Made by a program: the position numbers and the translations under genes. A stretch of DNA of 64,000 nt from JADFDG01 sp965232985 (GTDB lineage: Bacteria; Pseudomonadota; Gammaproteobacteria; Pseudomonadales; JADFDG01), in assembly GCA_965232985.1 (NCBI GenBank), contig CBDDRC010000013.1:62001-126000 (forward strand), in the 5' to 3' direction. Below the pieces are notes generated by a model that saw nothing but the letters and a program-made list of their open reading frames with translations, searched no databases and had not been told where the DNA came from. Below, one piece after another: positions 42,495 through 50,660 of the stretch. The stretch's first letter is position 1; every line of letters begins with the position of its first letter.

Positions 42495-43517
42495 TCAAAT
42501 ATAGTCTTTTATCAACACCTCGGCGATCTGGACACTGTTGAGAGCCGCCCCCTTCCTGACGTTGTCAGCCACCACCCACAGATTGATACCGCGCGGGTGG
42601 GAGATATCTTCCCGGATCCGGCCGACCCAGACCGGGTCCTCGCCGGCCGCTTCGGTTACCGGTGTCGGGTAGCCGCCCGGCTTGCGCTCATCGAGCACCT
42701 TCACGCCCGGCGCTCGGGCCAACAGCGCCCGTACCTCTGCGACCGAGATCTTCTTGCGGGTCTCGATATGCAGAGCCTCGGAGTGGCCATAGAACACCGG
42801 CACCCGGACGGCGGTCGGATTTACCTGGATGGAATCGTCACCCATGATCTTGCGGGTCTCCCAGACCATCTTCATTTCTTCCTTGGTGTAGCCGTTGTCC
42901 ATGAAGACATCAATCTGCGGCAGCACGTTGAAAGCAATCTGCTTGGGATAGACCTCGGTGGCAATTGGTTTGGCATTGAGGATATTGGCCGTCTGCATTG
43001 CCAGCTCCTCGATGGCCTCCTTGCCGGTGCCGGACACCGCCTGGTAGGTGGCAACGTTGACGCGCTCGACGCCGACGGCATCGTGTATCGGCTTCAGCAC
43101 TACCAGCATCTGGATGGTGGAGCAGTTCGGGTTGGCGATGATGTTGGTCGCCTTGTACTGCGCGATGGCCTGCGGGTTTACTTCCGGCACCACCAGCGGG
43201 ATGTCGTCGCGATAGCGAAACTCGGAAGTGTTGTCGATGACGATGCAGCCGGCGGCGGCGGCCTTCGGTGCCCATTCTTTCGAGACACTGCCGCCGGCCG
43301 AGAACAGGCCGATCCGGGCTTTGCTGAAATCAAATTCGGCGACATCCAGCACCCTGATATTCTTGCCGCGAAACTGGATGGTCTTGCCGGCCGAGCGGCT
43401 GGACGCCAGCGGGTAAAGGTTGCGTACCGGGAAGTTGCGCTGCTCGAGAATCTCAAACAGCGCTTCGCCGACCGCGCCGGTGGCGCCGAGAACACAGACG
43501 TCGTATTGCTTGCTCAT
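42495..43517 (-). CDS. asd: Aspartate-semialdehyde dehydrogenase
   Basis: 340 residues. NADP motif GATGAVG (11-17), catalytic Cys132 (NPNCSTIQ), and the later acyl-binding histidine region (VFYGHSEALHIE). Produces aspartate semialdehyde for Lys, Thr and Met synthesis and, in this organism, for carboxynorspermidine synthase (28534). The C-terminus (WVVADNVRKGAALNSVQIAE) is complete. It is 151 bp upstream of fimV. Confidence 0.97.
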   Translation of the reverse strand: MSKQYDVCVLGATGAVGEALFEILEQRNFPVRNLYPLASSRSAGKTIQFRGKNIRVLDVAEFDFSKARIGLFSAGGSVSKEWAPKAAAAGCIVIDNTSEFRYRDDIPLVVPEVNPQAIAQYKATNIIANPNCSTIQMLVVLKPIHDAVGVERVNVATYQAVSGTGKEAIEELAMQTANILNAKPIATEVYPKQIAFNVLPQIDVFMDNGYTKEEMKMVWETRKIMGDDSIQVNPTAVRVPVFYGHSEALHIETRKKISVAEVRALLARAPGVKVLDERKPGGYPTPVTEAAGEDPVWVGRIREDISHPRGINLWVVADNVRKGAALNSVQIAEVLIKDYI

Positions 43518-43549
43518 CCCCGTAACCCCTCACATTTTTGCTGTAGATC

Positions 43550-43593
43550 CGGCTGCAGCCGAACATAGGTTTGTTGTCCGGCTGAAGCCGGAC
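43550..43593. repeat. Pair of short inverted repeats between leuB and asd
   Basis: CGGCTGCAGCCG (43550-43561) is a perfect palindrome, and GTCCGGC-TGAA-GCCGGAC (43576-43593) a 7-bp stem-loop. The shared CCGGCT...AGCCGG core recalls REP-like elements; no T-run follows on either strand close to the stems. They may end or protect the leuB mRNA. Only this pair occurs in the window as far as I could see. Confidence 0.5.
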
Positions 43594-43608
43594 CGACAAA
43601 AAACCGCA

Positions 43609-44682
43609 TCAAAGCGCAGCTACCACTGCGTCACCCATCTCCTTCGTGCCGACCTTCTGCGTGCCTGCACTGAAGATGTCCGGCGTGCGCAGGTTTCGAT
43701 CCAGCACCTTGCCAACGGCAGACTCGATCTGCGTGGCCACTTGCGACAGGTTGAAGCTGTAACGGAACAGCATCGCCAGCGACAAAATGGTGGCAAGCGG
43801 ATTGGCAAGGCCTTGGCCGGCGATATCCGGTGCCGAGCCATGGCAGGGCTCGTACATGCCCTTGCCGGATTCATCGAGTGACGCCGACGGCAACATGCCG
43901 ATCGAGCCGGTCAGCATCGCCGCCTCGTCCGAAAGGATGTCGCCGAAAAGATTGCCGGTGACGATCACGTCGAACTGCTTTGGGGCCTTGACCAGTTGCA
44001 TCGCCGCGTTGTCAACATACATGTGCGACAACATCGCCTGCGGATAATCCTTCGCCACCTCGGTCACGACCTGCTTCCACAGTTCAGTCACTTCCATGAC
44101 ATTCGCCTTGTCCACCGAGCAAACCCTGTTGCCGCGCTTGGCGGCAAGATTGAAAGCAACCTTCGCAATGCGGCGAATCTCGCTCTCCCGGTAGATATCG
44201 GTGTTGAAGCCTTCGCGCTCGCCGTTTTCCAGCGTGCGGATGCCGCGCGGCTGGCCGAAATAGATGCCGCCGGTGAGTTCACGCACAATCAGAATATCGA
44301 GGCCGGCGACGATTTCCGGTTTCAGCGAAGACGCGCCCGCCAGTTGCGGATACAAAATTGCCGGCCGCAGATTGGCAAACAACCCCAACTCGCTGCGCAA
44401 TTTCAGTAACCCGCGCTCCGGGCGGATCGAACGCTCAATGTTGTCCCACTTCGGGCCGCCAATGGCGCCGAACAGAATGGCATCGGCAGCGCGCGCTTTG
44501 GCGAGGGTGCGATCCGGCAACGGCACGCCGTCCGCATCGATGGCGGCGCCGCCAACAAGGTCTTCCTCCACCTGGAGGCCCAGCTTGTGCTGCACATTCA
44601 GTTTATCCAGCACCTTGCGGGCCTCGGCCATGATTTCCGGGCCAATACCGTCGCCGGCGAGAACGAGAATCTTCTTGCTCAT
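43609..44682 (-). CDS. leuB: 3-isopropylmalate dehydrogenase
   Basis: 357 residues, NAD-dependent oxidative decarboxylation of 3-isopropylmalate in leucine synthesis. N-terminal KILVLAGDGIGPEIM, substrate Arg residues in the RPERGLLKLRSELGLFANLRP stretch, metal-binding Asp residues in DNAAMQLVKAP and NLFGDILSDEAAML, and the final GSAPDIAGQG nucleotide loop. Third in the leuC-leuD-leuB order; 31 bp from leuD. Confidence 0.97.
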   Translation of the reverse strand: MSKKILVLAGDGIGPEIMAEARKVLDKLNVQHKLGLQVEEDLVGGAAIDADGVPLPDRTLAKARAADAILFGAIGGPKWDNIERSIRPERGLLKLRSELGLFANLRPAILYPQLAGASSLKPEIVAGLDILIVRELTGGIYFGQPRGIRTLENGEREGFNTDIYRESEIRRIAKVAFNLAAKRGNRVCSVDKANVMEVTELWKQVVTEVAKDYPQAMLSHMYVDNAAMQLVKAPKQFDVIVTGNLFGDILSDEAAMLTGSIGMLPSASLDESGKGMYEPCHGSAPDIAGQGLANPLATILSLAMLFRYSFNLSQVATQIESAVGKVLDRNLRTPDIFSAGTQKVGTKEMGDAVVAAL

Positions 44683-44713
44683 CTGCTGTTACCCGTCCAG
44701 TTCTGCCGCGCGT

Positions 44714-45367
44714 TCAGCGCTTGGCAATTGCATTGAAAACCCACGGTGCTTCCTGCGACCGGCGCGCCTCGTAGGCGCGGATCGCATCGGCATCCTGCAG
44801 GGTAAGGCCGATGTCATCGAGACCGTTCACCAGGCAATGTTTGCGGAAGGCATCGATCCCGAACGCAAATGACTGGCCCGACGGCGTCACGACAACCTGC
44901 TTCTCAAGATCGACGATGAGCCGGTAACCCGCCTTTGCTGCTGTCTCGCGAAACAACTGCTCGACCTGCTCTTCACCGAGCACGATCGGCAGGAAGCCGT
45001 TCTTGAAGCAGTTGTTGTAGAAAATGTCGGCAAAACTCGGCGCAATCACCGCACGGAAGCCAAAATCCTGCAACGCCCAAGGCGCATGTTCTCGGCTGGA
45101 ACCGCAACCAAAATTGCGCCGCGCCAGCAGCACCTGCGCGCCCTTGTAGCGCGGCTGATTGAGCACGAAATCCTTGTTCAGCGGCCGCTTGCTGTTGTCC
45201 ATGCCCGGCGCGCCCTCGTCGAGGTAACGCAACTCATCGAACAGGTTCGGGCCGTAACCGCTCTTGAAGATGCTCTTCAGGAACTGCTTGGGGATGATCA
45301 GGTCGGTGTCAACATTGGCGCGGTCAAGTGGTGCAACAAGGCCATCAAGGCGGATAAATTTATCCAT
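44714..45367 (-). CDS. leuD: 3-isopropylmalate dehydratase small subunit
   Basis: 217 residues, the swivel domain of isopropylmalate isomerase. Signature DTDLIIPKQFLKSI, then NFGCGSSREHAPWAL (substrate loop) and APSFADIFYNN. Forms a heterodimer with LeuC; 12 bp separate the two genes. Confidence 0.97.
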   Translation of the reverse strand: MDKFIRLDGLVAPLDRANVDTDLIIPKQFLKSIFKSGYGPNLFDELRYLDEGAPGMDNSKRPLNKDFVLNQPRYKGAQVLLARRNFGCGSSREHAPWALQDFGFRAVIAPSFADIFYNNCFKNGFLPIVLGEEQVEQLFRETAAKAGYRLIVDLEKQVVVTPSGQSFAFGIDAFRKHCLVNGLDDIGLTLQDADAIRAYEARRSQEAPWVFNAIAKR

Positions 45368-45379
45368 GATCCCTACTCC

Positions 45380-46792
45380 TCAACCTGCCGTACGGACATC
45401 AACAAAATGGCCGGCAATCGCCGCCGCTGCCGCCATCGCCGGGCTGCACAGATGGGTGCGGCCACCGTTGCCCTGCCGGCCTTCAAAATTGCGGTTCGAG
45501 GTCGACGCGCAGTGCTCGCCCGGCAACAATTTGTCGGGATTCATCGCCAGGCACATCGAGCAGCCCGGCTCGCGCCATTCGAACCCGGCAGCGACGAATA
45601 CCTTGTCGAGGCCTTCGGCCTCCGCCTGTTTCTTCACCAGACCGGAACCCGGCACGACCATCGCCTGTTTGACGCTGCGTGAGACCTTTTTCCCTTGCGC
45701 AACGGCCGCCGCCGCGCGCAAATCCTCAATACGCGAATTGGTGCAGGAACCAATGAACACCCGATCAACCGCGATATCGGTGATCTTCATGCCCGGCTTC
45801 AGGCCCATGTACTGGTAGGCGCGTTCCATACCGCCGCGCTTCACCTCGTCGCTTTCCGCTTTCGGATCCGGCAACACGGCGTCCACCGGCAACACCATCT
45901 CCGGCGACGTGCCCCAACTCACCTGCGGCTTGATGTCGGCAGCGTTGATATCGACGACGGTATCGAACTGCGCACCCGCATCCGATTGCAGTGTGTTCCA
46001 CCAGGCGACGGCCTTGTCCCAGTCGGCACCGGTCGGCGCGAACGGGCGCCCCTTGACGTAATCAATCGTCTTCCGGTCGACCGCCACCATGCCGGCGCGC
46101 GCGCCGGCCTCGATCGCCATGTTGCACACCGTCATACGGCCTTCCAGCGACAGTGCGCGGATCGCGCTGCCGGCAAACTCGATCGCGTGGCCATTGCCGC
46201 CGGCCGTGCCGATCACGCCGATGATATGCAGCACAATGTCCTTTGCCGTGATACCGGTGCCGACCTCGCCTTCAACGCGGACCAGCATGTTTTTCATCTT
46301 CTTGGCGACCAGGCACTGGGTGGCGAGCACGTGCTCGACTTCCGAGGTGCCAATGCCATGCGCAAGACAACCCAGCGCGCCGTTGGTGGAGGTGTGCGAA
46401 TCGCCGCAGACTACCGTCATGCCCGGCAACACCGCGCCCTGCTCCGGCGCCATCACATGCACGATCCCCTGGCGCACATCGCCGATGCCGAATTCGAGGA
46501 TGCCGAAAGACTTCGTATTAGCCTCCAGCGTCTGCACCTGGATGCGCGAGGTTTCATCCTTGATGTCCGCCGCCGACTTGAACGGCGTGGTCGGCACGTT
46601 GTGGTCGATGGTGGCGACATTGGTGTCGAGCCGCCACGGCCGGCGACCGGCCAGGCGCAACCCCTCAAACGCCTGCGGGCTGGTCACTTCATGAATGATG
46701 TGGCGGTCGACATAGATGAGCGCTGAACCATCATCCCGTTGCTTCACGAGATGGGCATCCCAGAGCTTGTCGTAAAGGGTCTTGCCAGCCAT
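45380..46792 (-). CDS. leuC: 3-isopropylmalate dehydratase large subunit
   Basis: 470 residues from ATG 46792 (GAGGA upstream); upstream codons to 46891 run into the lysR promoter and are not used. Aconitase-superfamily 4Fe-4S ligands are visible in FIGSCTNSR and PGCSMCLAMNPD. Catalyses the isomerisation of 2- to 3-isopropylmalate with LeuD. Divergent from a LysR gene, which is the likely regulator of the leu operon. Confidence 0.97.
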   Translation of the reverse strand: MAGKTLYDKLWDAHLVKQRDDGSALIYVDRHIIHEVTSPQAFEGLRLAGRRPWRLDTNVATIDHNVPTTPFKSAADIKDETSRIQVQTLEANTKSFGILEFGIGDVRQGIVHVMAPEQGAVLPGMTVVCGDSHTSTNGALGCLAHGIGTSEVEHVLATQCLVAKKMKNMLVRVEGEVGTGITAKDIVLHIIGVIGTAGGNGHAIEFAGSAIRALSLEGRMTVCNMAIEAGARAGMVAVDRKTIDYVKGRPFAPTGADWDKAVAWWNTLQSDAGAQFDTVVDINAADIKPQVSWGTSPEMVLPVDAVLPDPKAESDEVKRGGMERAYQYMGLKPGMKITDIAVDRVFIGSCTNSRIEDLRAAAAVAQGKKVSRSVKQAMVVPGSGLVKKQAEAEGLDKVFVAAGFEWREPGCSMCLAMNPDKLLPGEHCASTSNRNFEGRQGNGGRTHLCSPAMAAAAAIAGHFVDVRTAG

Positions 46793-46864
46793 GAGGGGTT
46801 CCTCGGCAGGGGGAGATTCGGGGAGATGCGCACTTTGGGCTTTCCCTTCCAATAATTCCAATTC

Positions 46865-46879
46865 ATCATTTTCATGGAT
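46865..46879. promoter_or_regulatory. Candidate LysR-type (T-N11-A) binding site
   Basis: ATCATTTTCATGGAT in the 110-bp leuC-lysR intergenic region has the T-N11-A form with ATC/GAT ends. Its position, 24 bp before the lysR ATG and about 70 bp before leuC, suits control of both genes. The arms are short, so this is tentative. Confidence 0.35.
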
Positions 46880-46902
46880 TGGATAACCCATAGGAATCCG
46901 AC

Positions 46903-47808
46903 ATGAACCTCGAAGGGCTGACCGCCTTCCTTGCCGTCGCCGAGACCGGCTCCTTCACCGGCGCGGCCGAACGGCTGTTCCTCACCCAGCCGGCGGTGAG
47001 CAAGCGCATCGCCCTGCTGGAGGGCGATCTCGACACCCGGCTGTTCGACCGCATCGGCCGCGAGGTGCGGCTGACCGAGGCCGGCGAGGCGCTGCTGCCG
47101 CGCGCCCGCGCCATCCTGCTGACGCTGGAGGACACCCGCCGCGCCCTGCACAACCTGCATGCCGGCGAGATCGCGGGCACGCTCACCTTCGGCACCAGCC
47201 ACCACATCGGCCTGCACCGCCTGCCGCCGCTGCTGCGCGAATACTCCACGCGCTACCCCAAGGTGCAGCTCGACATCCACTTCATCGATTCGGAAGAAGC
47301 CTGGGACGACATTGTCGGCGGCCGCATGGAACTGGGCATCGTCACGCTGCCGCCGAAAAACATCGTCGCGAAAGGCGATTCGACAACGCCGCTGCGCACC
47401 GAAAAAATCTGGGACGACCCGCTGGCCGTGGTCGCTGCCAGCGATCACCCGCTGGCGAGCCTGCAATCGGTGACATTGCGCGCGCTCAGCCAGCACCCGG
47501 CGATCTTGCCCAGCGATGTGACATTCACCCGCCGCATCGTCGACGCGGCCTTTGCCGCCAAAGGACTGAGCACGCCAACGGCGATCAGCACCAACTACCT
47601 GGAAACGATCAAGATGATGGTCGCCGTCGGCCTCGGCTGGAGCGTGCTGCCGGCCAGCATGATCGATGCGCAGGTGGTGGCGCTGCCGGTGAATGAATTA
47701 CGCATCCAGCGCGAACTGGGAGTGGTGTATCACCCGGGACGCACCCTCTCAAAAGCGGCGCGGGCGATGGTGGGGATGTTGCAGGCGGCGAGGGATGTGC
47801 GGGATTAG
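46903..47808 (+). CDS. LysR-family transcriptional regulator next to leuC
   Basis: 301 residues. N-terminal winged HTH (LTAFLAVAETGSFTGAAERLFLTQPAVSKRIALLEGDLDTRLFDR), then the effector-binding domain (ISTNYLETIKMMVAVGLGWSVLPASMI is the conserved late segment). Divergent from leuC, as in Pseudomonas, so probably a regulator of leucine biosynthesis. Intact. The last ~230 bp of this gene reappear as two separate decayed fragments at 49157-49199 and 49930-50080, showing that this gene end has been involved in rearrangements. Confidence 0.93.
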   Translation: MNLEGLTAFLAVAETGSFTGAAERLFLTQPAVSKRIALLEGDLDTRLFDRIGREVRLTEAGEALLPRARAILLTLEDTRRALHNLHAGEIAGTLTFGTSHHIGLHRLPPLLREYSTRYPKVQLDIHFIDSEEAWDDIVGGRMELGIVTLPPKNIVAKGDSTTPLRTEKIWDDPLAVVAASDHPLASLQSVTLRALSQHPAILPSDVTFTRRIVDAAFAAKGLSTPTAISTNYLETIKMMVAVGLGWSVLPASMIDAQVVALPVNELRIQRELGVVYHPGRTLSKAARAMVGMLQAARDVRD

Positions 47809-47928
47809 GCGACCCGGCGCCTGAACCCGGGCCCCGAAGCCAACGCATGGAATGTGAGCTGGAACAAGACGTTTTCAGGGGCGAAACGTATATTAGCGGC
47901 AATCACGTGAAGCGCAGGGACCATCCCT

Positions 47929-49056
47929 ATGGAGCCAGTCAACGTCGTCTATCGAATCAAACTCAGTGAGGCGATCACGGAGGAGTTTGATTATGAAATG
48001 GATCCGGAAACTTTCGACATCGTCCCGGCACCCCGGACCGAAAAGCTCCCAGCCTGGACCGAGCTTGGTTTCAAGCAATGTCCCAATTGCCCGTTGAAAC
48101 CGGAAGATCATCCACATTGCCCGGTTGCTGTTCAGCTGAACCATATTGTCGACCGGTTCCACAAGACCCGCTCCATCGATGAAGTAACGCTGGATGTCAT
48201 CACCGAGCAGCGCACGGTGACCAAGACCACGGCATTGCAGGAGGCGCTCGCCTCCCTGCTTGGCCTGGTGTTTCCGGTTTCCGGCTGCCCCCGGACCGAA
48301 GGCATGAAGCCGTTGGCACGATTCCACGTGCCCTTGGCTTCAGAAGAAGAAACCGTATTCAACGTCGCCGGCATGTACCTGCTGGCCCAGTATTTTGTGA
48401 ACCTGAAAAACAAGAACGGGGTGATGTCGTTTGGCGGGCTGATCCGCATGTATGACGAGCTGCATATCGTCAACAAGAGCGTTGCCAGTCGTTTGCAGGC
48501 GGTAACGAGCTCCGATTCGCTCAAGAACGCCATCACCTTGCTCGACATGTACTCCAGCCTGATACCAATGCTGTTGCAGGATCAGCTGGTGGAGATCCGT
48601 AAATTCTTCAATGCCTACCTGCCGGATGACGAGATCGTTGCACCGACCAGCAATTACCTCGAGCGGGCCAAGGCGTTCCGGATCATGCCCACCCCGGAAG
48701 AAGCGGTGCAGGACGCCGAGACCAAGGCCATCAACGTGCTGCGCGCCGAAAAGGAACAGCAGTTGCTTGAAGAGCACAAGGACATGCCCGACTGGTTGAA
48801 AAAATCCCTGATCCAGCAGGAAATGGCGCGGTTCAAACCGGATATGGCGAAGGTGAAGGCCATGCTCGCCGCCGCGCCGCCGGCACCCGTGGAAACAGAA
48901 CCAACAAAGGAAGGCGAGCCGCCACAGCCAAAATTCTCGGAATTCGTCCTGAGCCTGTCGCTGGAGCCCATGGAGGAAACCAAGCCGAAAGCGGCAGATG
49001 AGCCGGCGCCGCCTGGCGATAAACCCGGCATTCCGGGCAAACCGCTCAAGCGGTAG
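47929..49056 (+). CDS. Protein of unknown function with Cys-rich N-terminal motif
   Basis: 375 residues, no signal peptide or membrane helix. The N-terminal ~100 residues hold a striking Cys/His cluster, QCPNCPLKPEDHPHCPVA (about 45-65), preceded by EEFDYEMDPETFD and LPAWTELGF; this could bind metal. A mostly helical middle (YLLAQYFVNLKNKNGVMSFGGLIRMYDELHIVNKSVASRLQ) follows, then an Ala/Pro/Glu-rich, apparently disordered C-terminus ending PGKPLKR. The N-terminus reminds me of the DUF6901-type family, but I cannot confirm this. The gene lies between lysR and a lysR-tail fragment, so it belongs to the accessory zone or is an old neighbour split from lysR by it. Confidence 0.75.
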   Translation: MEPVNVVYRIKLSEAITEEFDYEMDPETFDIVPAPRTEKLPAWTELGFKQCPNCPLKPEDHPHCPVAVQLNHIVDRFHKTRSIDEVTLDVITEQRTVTKTTALQEALASLLGLVFPVSGCPRTEGMKPLARFHVPLASEEETVFNVAGMYLLAQYFVNLKNKNGVMSFGGLIRMYDELHIVNKSVASRLQAVTSSDSLKNAITLLDMYSSLIPMLLQDQLVEIRKFFNAYLPDDEIVAPTSNYLERAKAFRIMPTPEEAVQDAETKAINVLRAEKEQQLLEEHKDMPDWLKKSLIQQEMARFKPDMAKVKAMLAAAPPAPVETEPTKEGEPPQPKFSEFVLSLSLEPMEETKPKAADEPAPPGDKPGIPGKPLKR

Positions 49057-49156
49057 GGAAGCCCCGGATCACTTGTACGTGCTGTCGTGGGCCGGCGGAA
49101 TCTTCCCGCGGGATCCCGGCGCTCACCTTGCCGACCCGCACTTCTTCCAGCAAACG

Positions 49157-49199
49157 GATGGTGGGGATGTTGCAGGCGGCGCGGGAGACAGGGGATTAG
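49157..49199 (+). pseudogene. 43-bp fragment of the lysR 3' end
   Basis: A run of 25 identical bases (49157-49181) equals the lysR sequence encoding MVGMLQAA near its C-terminus, followed by a diverged but recognisable end with GGGATTAG (49192-49199) in the place of the lysR stop. The TAG overlaps the vapC stop codon on the other strand, so the vapBC cassette abuts this fragment exactly. Confidence 0.85.
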
Positions 49200-49585
49200 C
49201 CGGCGTTCCAGTCCAGCGCGACGAGCCCGGGAACCCGCGCAAATTCCCGCATGTTGTGCGTCACCAGAACCAGCCCCGCCGCCTGGGCATGGCCGGCGAT
49301 CAGCGCGTCATAGGGGCCGATAGGTTGTCTGGCCGTTTGTGCGCGCACGCGGCCGGCGGCGATCGCCGCGTCCTCTGCGAACGGAATCACCACGAATTGC
49401 AGCCGCTGCAGCGCGGCCAGATTCTGCTCGTGGTGCCGGGACTTGAAGGCTCCGTAGTACAACTCATGCAGGGTCACCGTCGACACGACGACGTCGGCGC
49501 GGCGCTGCTTTCGCAGCCACGTCAGGACGGCCTCCCTTCGCTTTTGAACGGCGATCACCGCGTCCGTGTCCAGCAGGAATTTCAT
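49196..49585 (-). CDS. vapC: VapC-type PIN-domain toxin
   Basis: 129 residues from ATG 49585, with GGAGG 6 bp upstream; the open frame further upstream is the antitoxin gene read in another frame. PIN-domain acidic residues are visible: FLLDTDAVIAV (D6, D8), LHELYYG (Glu), GPYDALIAGHA and the late LVTHNMREFARV with Asn. Metal-dependent RNase, often cutting initiator tRNA or rRNA loops. The antitoxin gene is directly upstream and overlaps. Confidence 0.92.
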   Translation of the reverse strand: MKFLLDTDAVIAVQKRREAVLTWLRKQRRADVVVSTVTLHELYYGAFKSRHHEQNLAALQRLQFVVIPFAEDAAIAAGRVRAQTARQPIGPYDALIAGHAQAAGLVLVTHNMREFARVPGLVALDWNAG

Positions 49586-49832
49586 CAAATACCTCCGCCA
49601 ATCCCGTGCGCACCTGCTGCGCATTTCTCCCGACCTGCACCGCGCGCTCGTAGTCGCCGGACACCTTGGGAAGATCGTCCAGCCACGCCCACTCATCCAG
49701 ATCGAGCGGCTCCAGGATCAGCGCCGCCCCCTCTTTCCGGATCCGCAGTTCCGTCCCCTCGACCCGATATTCCGCGGGGATCCGGATGGCCTGTGAGCCG
49801 CCGCTCATGAACACCTTTGCCGTGCCGCCCAT
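49464..49832 (-). CDS. vapB: VapB-type antitoxin with long out-of-frame overlap of vapC
   Basis: 122 residues from ATG 49832 with GGAGGG 6 bp upstream. The AbrB-like N-terminus (AKVFMSGGSQAIRIPAEYRV, then ELRIRKEGAALILEPL) is the VapB DNA-binding swapped hairpin; DEWAWLDDLP follows. Usual VapB proteins are about 75-80 residues and end at the vapC start. Here the frame runs on for about 41 codons inside vapC, giving an Arg-rich tail (RPDVAAKAAPRRRRR). A TGATG at the vapC start lies in another frame, so a one-base slip upstream would give the normal end. The 8-bp palindrome GTATATAC at 49861-49868 upstream is a possible operator. Confidence 0.8.
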   Translation of the reverse strand: MGGTAKVFMSGGSQAIRIPAEYRVEGTELRIRKEGAALILEPLDLDEWAWLDDLPKVSGDYERAVQVGRNAQQVRTGLAEVFDEIPAGHGRGDRRSKAKGGRPDVAAKAAPRRRRRVDGDPA

Positions 49833-49929
49833 ACCCAGCCCTCCGATGTAATCCTACGGTGTATATACAAGCATACGAGGCCGGGACCGATCCAGTGGAC
49901 ATTGGCTGATTGGTCGGGCAGACGATCGC

Positions 49930-50080
49930 CTGATCGACACCGACCGCGATCAGCACCAACTACCTGGAGGTGTTCAAGAGGAGGTGCGCCGTCGGCCTCG
50001 GCTGGAGCGTGCTGCCAGCGAATGAATTGCGTATCCAGCGCGAACTGGGGGTGGTGTATCACCCGGGGAGAACGCGGAGC
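49930..50080 (+). pseudogene. Internal 3' fragment of lysR with a 36-bp deletion
   Basis: About 145 bp match lysR 47575-47750, including the stretches encoding ISTNYLE, VGLGWSVLP and NELRIQRELGVVYHPG, with about 85-90 percent identity by eye. An in-frame 36-bp deletion removes the segment between two GCTGCCGG repeats of the intact gene, pointing to slippage or recombination between them. The fragment has no start, and stops just before the relE-type toxin stop at 50087. Confidence 0.9.
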
Positions 50081-50086
50081 ATTGAT

Positions 50087-50392
50087 TCAGAATCCCGCCT
50101 CGCGGGCGCTGCGGATGGCCAGAATGCGCACCGTGGCCGGCTCTCCTGCGACATTCAGGATGACGCGAAATACGGCCACGTAGCCCATGCCCGTATCGAT
50201 CGCCATGCGTCGAACCTGTGGCGACACTTCCGGGTCAACTGCCGGGTATCGCAGCGGGAACTCCAGCAGAGATTCCAGCGCATCGATAACCTCGTCATTG
50301 ATCCGTGCAGCGGCCGCTGGATTTTTCTCGGCGTTGAACGCATGCAAGCGTTCGAGATCGGTGATCGCGCGCCGGGTAAGGACCAACTTCAT
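50087..50392 (-). CDS. RelE/ParE-family toxin
   Basis: 101 residues with the ParE-type fold: KLVLTRRAITDLERLHAFNAEKNPAAAARINDEVIDALESLLEFPLRYPAV, then VRRMAIDTGMGYVAVFRVI and a final VRILAIRSAREAGF strand-tail. The start overlaps the antitoxin stop by 4 bp (ATGA). Its 3' end is within about 10 bp of a lysR fragment. Intact, so probably active. Confidence 0.88.
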   Translation of the reverse strand: MKLVLTRRAITDLERLHAFNAEKNPAAAARINDEVIDALESLLEFPLRYPAVDPEVSPQVRRMAIDTGMGYVAVFRVILNVAGEPATVRILAIRSAREAGF

Positions 50393-50646
50393 TTAGCGGC
50401 CATGCGCTCCAGTTTTTTCAGGTGCTTGCGCACCTGTGCAATGGTCATCCCGTCGCCGGTTCGCTCGTACTCTTCATCGGCAGCCAGCGAATCTGCCAAC
50501 AGGGCGCGGCGCGCCTTCTCACGCACGATGAACTCGTCGACGGCCTTGCGCAGCAGGTAGTGAACCGTGCGGTCGCCGGCCGCGGCCAGCAACTCCAGGT
50601 CGCGTTTCTGGGCCTCATCGAGTTTTACGGACGTTGCGGTTCCCAT
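50389..50646 (-). CDS. RHH-type antitoxin partner
   Basis: 85 residues from ATG 50646 with GGGAGG about 8 bp upstream. The N-terminus (TSVKLDEAQKRDLELLAAAGDRTVHYLLRKAVDEFI) has the ribbon-helix-helix pattern of ParD/CopG antitoxins; the acidic C-terminal helix (EEYERTGDGMTIAQVRKHLKKLE) would wrap the toxin. ATGA overlap with the toxin gene. Confidence 0.88.
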   Translation of the reverse strand: MGTATSVKLDEAQKRDLELLAAAGDRTVHYLLRKAVDEFIVREKARRALLADSLAADEEYERTGDGMTIAQVRKHLKKLERMAAK

Positions 50647-50660
50647 GGCCAGACCTCCCG

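Noticed and set aside
43550..43593. Inverted repeats as a classic rho-independent terminator of leuB
   Set aside because: No T-run follows either stem, so I list them only as repeats.
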